Positions 57,066 to 64,000 of a stretch of DNA of 64,000 nt are shown one piece after another. Within the stretch, counting starts at the first letter, position 1; each line of letters starts with the position of its first letter. The DNA comes from Macrosoma leucophasiata (taxonomy: Eukaryota > Arthropoda > Insecta > Lepidoptera > Hedylidae), in NCBI GenBank assembly GCA_036365455.1, contig JAWQUS010000021.1, positions 19,776,001-19,840,000 on the forward strand, given 5' to 3'. A program made the position numbers and the translations under genes. The notes beneath the pieces are model-generated. The model had not been told where the DNA came from, made no database searches, and saw only the letters and a program-made list of their open reading frames with translations.

Positions 57066-58621
57066 TGTTGAATATCTTGATATTCAATTGTTGGTTCAAT
57101 ATCGATATTTCAATATTTTCAGTTTGTATTAATTCAGGAATATCAGTGTCATTTATTGTCAGATCACTTCTGTGTGTACACTAAGGAAAGTTTCTTTCAC
57201 AGTCACTTGTTTTTCATTTCGATTTAGAATACTTTATACACTTCGATAAACACGCTCACTAACACAACAGCAACACTAGTTACTCTGGATATATTATATC
57301 TACAACTTAAGACGTTTCTAATAATAATAATTGCGTTATATATATCTTGATATATTAATAAGTTACACCTAATAACCTACAACTCGTTTCGTTGAATATT
57401 TAACGTTGATCTTCAACAACTTTGCACACGAGACATAGCAATATAGACACACTATTGAGATTGGTAATTAAGGTCTAGATCTAGTTTATCTGTCTTAGTG
57501 AGAGTTGATACGGGCGAAGATTAAGGCAGAAAGATCGCGGCAATCGAATGTAGGCAAATAGGACGTGGGGGGACGCGCAACGACGCCTCACACTTTTTAA
57601 CCAACTGCGTATAGGAGGAAAATGTTAACTGTGTTCGGTGTAAAAAACAAATAGTTGTGCATAACTTATGTTGAGTTTGTGTAACAAACCTGTTATCCTA
57701 TTATCATACGTCAACGTTTGCTGTGATTTTTTTTTTATTTCATAAATAGGTACAATAGCAACATCCAAGTTTGTAAATGTGTCCGTGTTTTTTTATACCT
57801 CAGAAGTAAAAAACAATTTATAATTTTTCATACGAAAACTACATTGATGGCAATGTAGTTGTAGACGTAGACCTGAGGTCTAAAAAAATGTATTATTATC
57901 TAACAAGAACCTCGCCGAGAGTCTCTAACAATGTCTTTAAGTGGCACTCATCTGTCTGCCGCGCATGCGCTAGTTCCTATATGATCAAGGTCCATGTCTA
58001 TGTGACTCTATCACCAGTAAAACATGCTGAAGTCCAATTAATTTAGAAACCTTTAACTATTCTTTTCCGGATTTATCTACACAACCTTTGAATTGAATTA
58101 AGGAATTCAGGCGGAAATGTACCATCGAAGAAGTTGTCAAAATCTTTGCAAAATAGACTTTATCTAGGCATTTTTCGCTTTACAGCTCCTACTTTGTATT
58201 CGTAAATCAAACATACAACAAAAATCCGAGGCCGCAGTTGCACGTCCCAACAGGATACGTTCGGTCAATTTGGCCGCGTCTGGACCTTCCAGTGTCACGA
58301 GTCTACCTATACGTTACTGCCACACATGGCCACACAAGTTATATTCTATACTACAATACAAACAAATCGTCCTTGTTCTTAATGAAAAAATATTCTTAAT
58401 TTTTTATACCATAAAAAATTAAGAATAGTTTTTGTCTATATAACTGAGTGGATAATAATAGTTCTCTAGATCAGCGTTTCCCATTTGCCGGGTCGTGACC
58501 CGGTACTGGATCATCAAAATAAAAAATTGGGTCGCAACATTCCCCCGCCTTGTTTTAGAAAATACTAGCTAGGTACTATCGATCCACGCATTGCATCTGC
58601 AGCGGGATCCTAACCGGGGTT
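57066..58621. other. possible promoter/5' region of the candidate exon; otherwise non-coding
   Basis: If 56832-57065 is a first exon, this is its upstream DNA on the minus strand. I see no TATA box or initiator that can be assigned with confidence, and no other gene. Confidence 0.3.
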
Positions 58622-58905
58622 TTACTGGTGGTAGAGCTCCAGTGACGGAGCTCGCGGGCGTAGTCACCACCGCATTACCTAATATACTTGCCGCTAAATG
58701 TTAGTGTTCAGCACTATCTTGTTCCGGTCTGGTGGTAATGTACGGCTCTGTAATTTCCGGCTCAGAGGCATAACACCTTAGGCCTCAGGAGTGGTAACGC
58801 ATCTGCATTTTGACCTTGGTCTTTTTGTGGGTGTCTATAGGCTGCAGTTATTTAACATCAATGTGAACTGCATGCTTGTTTGCCACTTCCATTACATTAA
58901 AAAAG
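58622..58905 (+). repeat. SINE-like family A, best full-length copy
   Basis: 284 bp from TACTGGTGGTAGAGCTCCAG to ACTTCCATTACATTAAAAAA. All blocks of the family are present in order; useful as the type copy. Confidence 0.85.
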
Positions 58906-59410
58906 AACCTATAACAGGAAATGTATCTATTTAATGAAGCTCACAGAGCAGATTACAATCACATTCATGAAATTCAACAGAGTAATAGAAAAGTTTTGAT
59001 CTGAATCGTAATCCTAATAATGTCAACATGTCATGCTTAGTGAAAAAGAAAAAAATAAACACGAGAAGAGGAAGTAAGATAACAAAACAAAGAAATGTAA
59101 CATGTCTGAAAACCTGTTCCAAATCTATGAGATGCATATCACGATCGAGATAGGAAGTAAAGGACGATGAACGTATTGGATATCGGAATTGGGACAGGCA
59201 AACATTGTACTCGCAAAAAGAAAACATGAACGCTAGATAAAGCGACCTTATTTGGCCGTGGCTTAATTGATATCGTTTCAATTGTTTTAAGCTAAAACAC
59301 ACAATGGTATGACTTATATGCTCTAGCATGTTTACTGGTGATTGAGGTCCAGTGTATCAAGCGCAATACAGCAAAGCAAAGATACTAAACTGAATACTCT
59401 GGGGGCACGC

Positions 59411-59785
59411 CAGTGCTCCCTGCAAGCAAAACGCAATCGTACAAAGGTATAAATTTCTTAAATTTGGGTTTGTATTGTGAGGGCTTGTAGAGTTAGAAAA
59501 TTGCCTCCATAAGAAATAGGTCTATCATACGTTATTGACAGTGCAATTCATATTTTAAATTTTCTCGTCTAGCCAACTATAACTCCCGTGCTCCCCCTAG
59601 TGCTGCGAAACGCAATCGTATTGAAAAGGTTCGGAATAGATGAATAAAGATTATTATCTATTCTGTGGTAAAAATTGTAAAGTTCTTAAGTTAGGGTTTG
59701 TATTGTGAGAGTTGTAGAGTAAGAAACTTGGATCCATAGGAGATAGGATAAGTTTTTGACAGTGCGATTCATATTTTTTTCTTCT
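59411..59785. repeat. diverged tandem duplication (~190-bp unit)
   Basis: Two adjacent copies share CAGTGCTCCC/TAGTGCTGCG, AAACGCAATCGTA, GGGTTTGTATTGTGAG, TTGTAGAGT.AGAAA, CCATA.GA.ATAGG and TTGACAGTGC.ATTCATATTT. Non-coding. Confidence 0.7.
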
Positions 59786-60310
59786 ATTTAACATTTTATA
59801 TGAAAATGTTTTTGGTGCTATCAGTCTACTAGCAGTAGAGTTCAAGTGTTGGGGCTCAAGGGGTTTTTTATTTTTATTTTTTTTTTTTAGTTTATGGCAT
59901 TGTATTTTGTACTTATGCTAATGACAAACGAGAGAATTTCAAGGGCTTAGATCACCTCATTATATACCTGCACCCAAAAGGTATTGTTCAGCACTATCGT
60001 ATCTGATTTAGACCTCCTATTTTTAGATTTTGAAAAAGCACTGCAGTGCAGTATCAACTTATTGTCACTGTGAACTGTTTCTTTGACATTTTCACGAGTA
60101 GAAATGACAACTACAGTTTTAATACTTTTTACAGTAGGTCAAAAAAAAACAAAATTCAAATCATTTATTTCAAATTGGTCTACAAAGACACTTGCATTGT
60201 CGGGTTATAAGCTACCTAGAGAGAATGACTTATAATAATAACCCAATAGGTATTAATAAATACCAATTGTCAAAATCATAATTGTTTATTATAGTACACA
60301 TGCTTGTGAA
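59786..60310. other. AT-rich non-coding DNA
   Basis: No gene seen. The last bases (TACACATGCTTGTGAATTAT) match the tail of family B. Confidence 0.4.
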
Positions 60311-60622
60311 TTATATTTCTACTTCTCTCTCCATCGTGATCAGCTCTTTCGACTCTTCTGCGCCATATGCCTTCGATGTACTCGGTGATGAAGAAGGAAT
60401 ATCGGTAGATTCTGTACTGGGACTATTGGGTTTTGAAGATTTAGAGGAGTCAGGGTCTAAAGTTATGTAGAGGGTTCCCTCTGGAGTATCAACTACTATT
60501 GTATCAGTATTCGGTAAGTGTATTGGACCGAGATCAGCAGCGTGAATTTTTCTTTCTGTATCTTCTTTTAGAATACCATTTTCGTTACCTTTTTCTATAT
60601 CTTTCAGTCTGGTTGGTCGCAT
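60311..60622 (-). CDS. hypothetical 103-residue ORF or unplaced exon
   Basis: Reads MRPTRLKDIEKGNENGILKE, DLGPIHLPNTDTIVVDTPEG, TLYITLDPDSSKSSKPNSPS, ending EVEI and stop. Polar, Ser/Pro-rich, with codon use that looks coding. Both sides are family B tail sequence. No acceptor in its 5' part fits the phase-0 donor at 62305, so it is either a free-standing gene, an exon of an unseen transcript, or host DNA captured by a repeat. Family not recognised. Confidence 0.4.
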   Translation of the reverse strand: MRPTRLKDIEKGNENGILKEDTERKIHAADLGPIHLPNTDTIVVDTPEGTLYITLDPDSSKSSKPNSPSTESTDIPSSSPSTSKAYGAEESKELITMEREVEI

Positions 60623-60627
60623 TGGTT

Positions 60628-60790
60628 GGTAAATAAATATATTTCACAAATTTATTTATTTAAAGAAAAATGAAGAAAAAAAATTGACTTCAGGCGAGAC
60701 TCGAACTCGCGGCCACTGGGAATCTAGTCCAGCCGCTCTACCAACTGAGCTAGCGAAGTCCTGCCCGATTTGTCAAATCTTTCCATCATC
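60628..60790 (-). repeat. tRNA-derived SINE, family B
   Basis: tRNA-like head on the minus strand (GCTAGCTCAGTTGGTAGAGC, GCGAGTTCGAGTCTCGCCTG) with the family tail AAATTTGTGAAATATATTTA. The anticodon arm has a mismatch and flanks match the copies at 30596 and 48380. Confidence 0.75.
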
Positions 60791-60889
60791 TCATTTTTAC
60801 AGCACGCAACTTCTGGGTGAATGTTATTTTCTTGTCCTCCAAGATAACAAATACATGATATCCTTTTATAAAAGTGTGTAATTTTATTT

Positions 60890-61240
60890 ATAACTAGCTG
60901 TGCACGCGACTTCGCCCGCGTGAGAATTTATGATTGTTCAGTATCTACCCGGACGAAGTCCTGGGCACAGCTAGTATACAAGTAGCCTAAGTTACTCCTT
61001 ATTACTTAAGCTATCTGCCAGTAAATCTCGTCAAAATCGGTCCAGCCGTTCCCAAGATTAGCCCCGCCAAACTGACAGACAGACAGACACAGACAGTCAG
61101 ACAAAAATTGTAATCAATGTTGTTTTGGTATATGTACCGTGTTTACATACTCGTACATATGCATTTAGTAAAAAGCGGTTATTTTTATATTACAAACAGA
61201 CACTCCAATTTTATTTATTTGTATAGATATAGACTAAATA
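60890..61240 (+). repeat. dispersed element G, copy 2
   Basis: Begins ACTAGCTGTGCACGCGACTT, contains GTTCAGTATCTACCCGG, AAATCGGTCCAGCCGTTCCC and GACAGACAGACAGACACAGA. It ends near AAAGCGGTTATTTTTATATT. Inverse match to 46500-46765. Confidence 0.68.
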
Positions 61241-61492
61241 CAGGGTTTATTTAAATTAGTGCATCGCCTCTTGCAGGCAACCTCTCTAGATCAATATTTG
61301 TTTGTGTACCCAACAAGATACGTTCTACGATTTTTTACAAATCTTGATAGATCATCAAACAAACAAATAAATGTCTTTAAAAGTTCAAAAGAGCATTGCC
61401 GCCGCTGTGTCACTCTACAAGCCCGCTTCCTGCTGCTCGTAGCGATATTTTGCCTTGGCCAGGTGCGTGGCATACCTACGCTCAGATTAAAA

Positions 61493-61787
61493 CATAGAGC
61501 AATACGGGCCACTCCATCGGCCGCGGCGGACTGGAGGGGAGTAGCCATAGCGTTTATTAACGATGCAAAACAGTCTGTAATTTTTTGCGGGGGGGAAATA
61601 CGTGTGACACACACTCACACTACAAAAATCGTCTATTACTACGAAACTCACACCTGACTTTAACAAAATACATAAGCAATTTCACGCACACATTTAAATA
61701 TCAGGGAGGCAGGCATAGGACCATTTGGTCTTGTACTTTGACAGAGGGGAAAGCCATATGGCTACTCCCCTCCGGTGTTGCTCTATG
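61493..61787. mobile_element. hAT-type MITE, copy 4
   Basis: 295 bp between CATAGAGCAA and TTGCTCTATG. Flanks GATTAAAA (61485-61492) and GAGTAAAA (61788-61795) agree at 7 of 8 positions. The interior matches copy 3 closely. Confidence 0.86.
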
Positions 61788-61994
61788 GAGTAAAAGGCAG
61801 TTCAGAGGCAAAAGCATAATTTCGTATAATATTTAAAGTTTAAAAACAATTAATTTAAAAAAATCGTAATATAGAGAGGCCGAATGCAAGAAGTGATGCT
61901 AAATTCAATTAACCTTGTATATTATAAAGGCTTTACTCACCTATAAAATAAAACATAACCTTACTATTCATGTATTCCCAAATAGTACTGACCC

Positions 61995-62160
61995 TACGAC
62001 TTGCTACACGGATTGACGATCGCAGTGGCGGTGGATTTATCGCAGGACGCTGCCCATCTTGCGTGTTTGCACTTACTACCCTATTGAAAAGGTTTGACCA
62101 CCATTGTTCGATTGACTGGCTCCACTAGCAAGAGAATTCTCCTCCAGCACATGATGATCC
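61995..62160 (-). repeat. dispersed element E, copy 3 (partial)
   Basis: GACGATCGCAGTGGCGGTGG, ATCGCAGGACGCTGCCCATC, CCATTGTTCGATTGACTGG and AGAGAATTCTCCTCC, in the order seen at 53330. Confidence 0.62.
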
Positions 62161-62304
62161 CAACGCTTTCGAACATTACACATTACTATGAAAAAAACGT
62201 CCAAATCACGTGCTAGATACGTCAGTGCAACGTTACAAGAACTACGAAACCTTGTTTCCTTTACATTGTATAATATTAATTATAATATCAATAACAAGAC
62301 TCAC

Positions 62305-62670
62305 GTTTAAGGATTGTTTCATGTCAGGATTTTCCATCTTTTGTAATCGATCTGGGGCAGTAAGTGAAGCCCTTTTCAACTGATTTCTATAAATAACGGG
62401 ACTGTTGCCATCTATTGAAGATTTTTCTTTATTTTCCTCTTTATCATCTATTATTTTAACTTCAGGAGTAACAGCTCTTAAGTCTTCATGTGAATGTCCA
62501 GCTCCTAGCCCTTCTTGAGAAGATTCAGCTTCATCATCTATGAACTTTATATCGTTCGGTGTTCTATTTGCTTCGAGAATCAAACGTTTGGTCTCTGGAG
62601 GCATTTCTACGTAGTCATGAGGATATGACGGAATATCTATCCTTAAATCCGGTTTCTTTCTGACCCTCAT
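62305..62670 (-). CDS. probable first coding exon, likely of the MYORG-like GH31 gene
   Basis: An ATG in good context (AAAGATGAGG) opens 122 codons: MRVRKKPDLRIDIPSYPHDY, VEMPPETKRLILEANRTPND, then acidic DDEAESSQEGLG, TPEVKIIDDKEENKE and ending PDMKQSLN at a strong donor AAC/GTGAGT in phase 0. This phase fits the exon beginning at 49381. The hydrophilic, basic-then-acidic make-up suits the cytosolic tail of a type II membrane protein. No intermediate exon was found in the 12.9 kb between, so membership in this gene is inferred. That it is a real exon is well supported by its composition and donor. Confidence 0.62.
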
Positions 62671-63224
62671 CTTTAGCTCATTTAATGTTGCACTTAACTA
62701 ATATTGTTATCTACTAATCTTGTTGATACACGCTTATCTTAAACCGCGGAGATTTGCTTAGCGTTAGGAAGTTTAAATTTAGGAACAGATAATTTCCATT
62801 GAAACATGTTAATTGTAGAATTTGATTTGAAAATCGATTATTTTGCTTGCACGACACATTTTTGTAACTCACTGAATATGTAAATTACACTATTCAAATT
62901 ATTATATTTGTTTCACGATTGATGGATTAAGACTGAGGAAGACGACGTAAAGTATATCATTGATATCGTCTTGATAAAAAATGACGCAAAGATAGCGAAT
63001 TTGTTAAAGCGAGATTTGGTTATGTTTGGCAAATGTACATTCTATATCCTATTGTGCAGGTTAAAAAGACCATTTCAGCTTAACATTCGTACGATAAGAA
63101 ATAAAAAAAATACATTAAAATTGGGACAATAGATTTAAAACAGTTTGCAGAAAATGAGATAAAACTATCGCTATTTCTGACTCTTACCACTGTTCAGTAA
63201 ATAGTGTCTTACTTTTCCTCTGTT
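62671..63224. other. upstream region of the 62305-62670 exon
   Basis: AT-rich DNA that would carry the 5' UTR or promoter for the minus-strand exon. No specific promoter element can be assigned. Confidence 0.3.
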
Positions 63225-63515
63225 CTTTGTCATCATATCAGCCGAATTATATCCACAGCTGGAGCAAAGAGTCCCCTTAAGGGGGATAGGATATAATCGC
63301 CACGTTTGGCATACGAATTGGCGAACACAGTGGCGATAGTTATCGCCACTATAGTATCGCAGGACGCTGCAGCACATCTTGCGTTACAGAACCATTGGAA
63401 TGGTTTTACTGCCATTATTCGGTTGCCTGACTGCACTAGTAGAAGAAGACTTTCAGTAGAAGAAAATTCCTCCGGTAATGAGAGGTCGGGTCGTCACGTC
63501 CCGAAGTCAGCCATT
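63225..63515 (-). repeat. dispersed element E, copy 4
   Basis: TCATCATATCAGCCGAATTA, CCACAGCTGGAGCAAAGAGT, ATCGCCACGTTTGGCATACG, TATCGCAGGACGCTGC, GCACTAGTAGAAGAAGAC and GGTCGGGTCGTCACGTCCCG. The longest copy of this family in the window. Confidence 0.68.
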
Positions 63516-64000
63516 GCAGCATATTTGTGTATAGATCAGCAATCTATACTTATATTATAAAGAGGAAACATTTGTGTTTTTGTATGTTTGTAACATTTTC
63601 ACACAAAAACTACTGAACCAATTTCAAAAATTCTTTCATAAGTTATATATATTACATTTATTGCACCCGTGCAAAGCCGTGGCGAGCCGCTAGTTTAAAA
63701 ATAAAGTGTGTAAGTGACGATTTCCGTGGTTTTATCCCCATGAATAGATAAGCTTGGTTTAAGCCTCACATTATCTAATTTTCAGTGGATATTACGTGAA
63801 TATAGTTTTGTCATTTTTATCAATAGAAGCCGCATGTTCATTGCCAATAGATCATTGCCTTAGGGAAATAAAATAGTACGTGTATTCCACATTTGACACA
63901 ATTACCTAAATTAATTTATTGGCTAACAAGCATATCTAGTATTCACATGGACGTAAATAAATGCTTCCACATAAAAAACAAGTAAGAACTATGATTAATG
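63516..64000. other. repeat debris and AT-rich edge
   Basis: About 63540-63700 resembles the end of element-G-like repeats (CTATACTTATATTATAAAGA, then AAAGCCGTGGCGAGCCGCTA). The remainder to the window edge shows nothing recognisable. Confidence 0.4.

Noticed and set aside
58931..59329. 132-codon minus-strand ORF with a hydrophobic stretch (chemoreceptor-like?)
   Set aside because: No recognised motif, directly abuts a SINE, low-complexity Phe/Leu run; no splice or family support.

Overview
The window looks like a piece of a lepidopteran (butterfly or moth) nuclear genome. The evidence is spliced genes with GT-AG introns, AT-rich non-coding DNA, a cecropia-type mariner relic, tRNA-derived SINEs, hAT-type MITEs and several dispersed sequence types familiar from Lepidoptera. 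There are no operons, ribosome binding sites or CRISPR arrays. Three real genes can be supported, plus transposon-borne coding sequences.

1-19738 (+): the 3' part of a giant futsch/MAP1-type gene for a microtubule-associated protein. One exon enters from the left edge and stays open for more than 19 kb. It holds a 300-bp tandem array, then about 9 kb of degenerate 132-bp (44-residue) Ser-Pro/Lys/Glu repeats, then about 7 kb of Thr-rich 'YPDGS' modules. A 278-bp phase-1 intron (19291-19568) separates it from a 56-residue final exon that completes the MAP1 light-chain-type C-terminus.

21307-21523 (-): a likely terminal coding exon of an unidentified gene convergent with futsch. 25347-26402 (+) is an intact intronless ORF with a PHD-type zinc finger, a coiled coil and an FP25K-like C-terminal half. 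It is probably ORF1 of a non-LTR retrotransposon or a relic put to host use.

32121 to about 62.7 kb (-): a GH31 glycosidase-like type II membrane protein resembling myogenesis-regulating glycosidase (MYORG/KIAA1161). Seven exons (32121-32257, 32590-32767, 33537-34945, 35422-35601, 36905-37127, 37410-37551, 49284-49381) join with matching phases and end at a stop. Two upstream phase-0 exons (56832-57065 and 62305-62670) could be alternative first coding exons. Both positions aligned here with the GH31 catalytic aspartates read as glutamate.

The introns and flanks are mostly mobile DNA: a roughly 280-bp A-tailed SINE-like family (called A here, more than 15 copies), two tRNA-derived families (B and C), a hAT MITE with four copies that each keep an 8-bp target duplication, several foldback elements, a dead mariner and fragments of non-LTR retrotransposons. 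I see no prokaryotic-style defence or biosynthetic system. The most unusual items are the nested repeat structure of the futsch exon, the GH31 catalytic substitutions, an intron built almost wholly from SINE remnants, and the isolated PHD/FP-like ORF.
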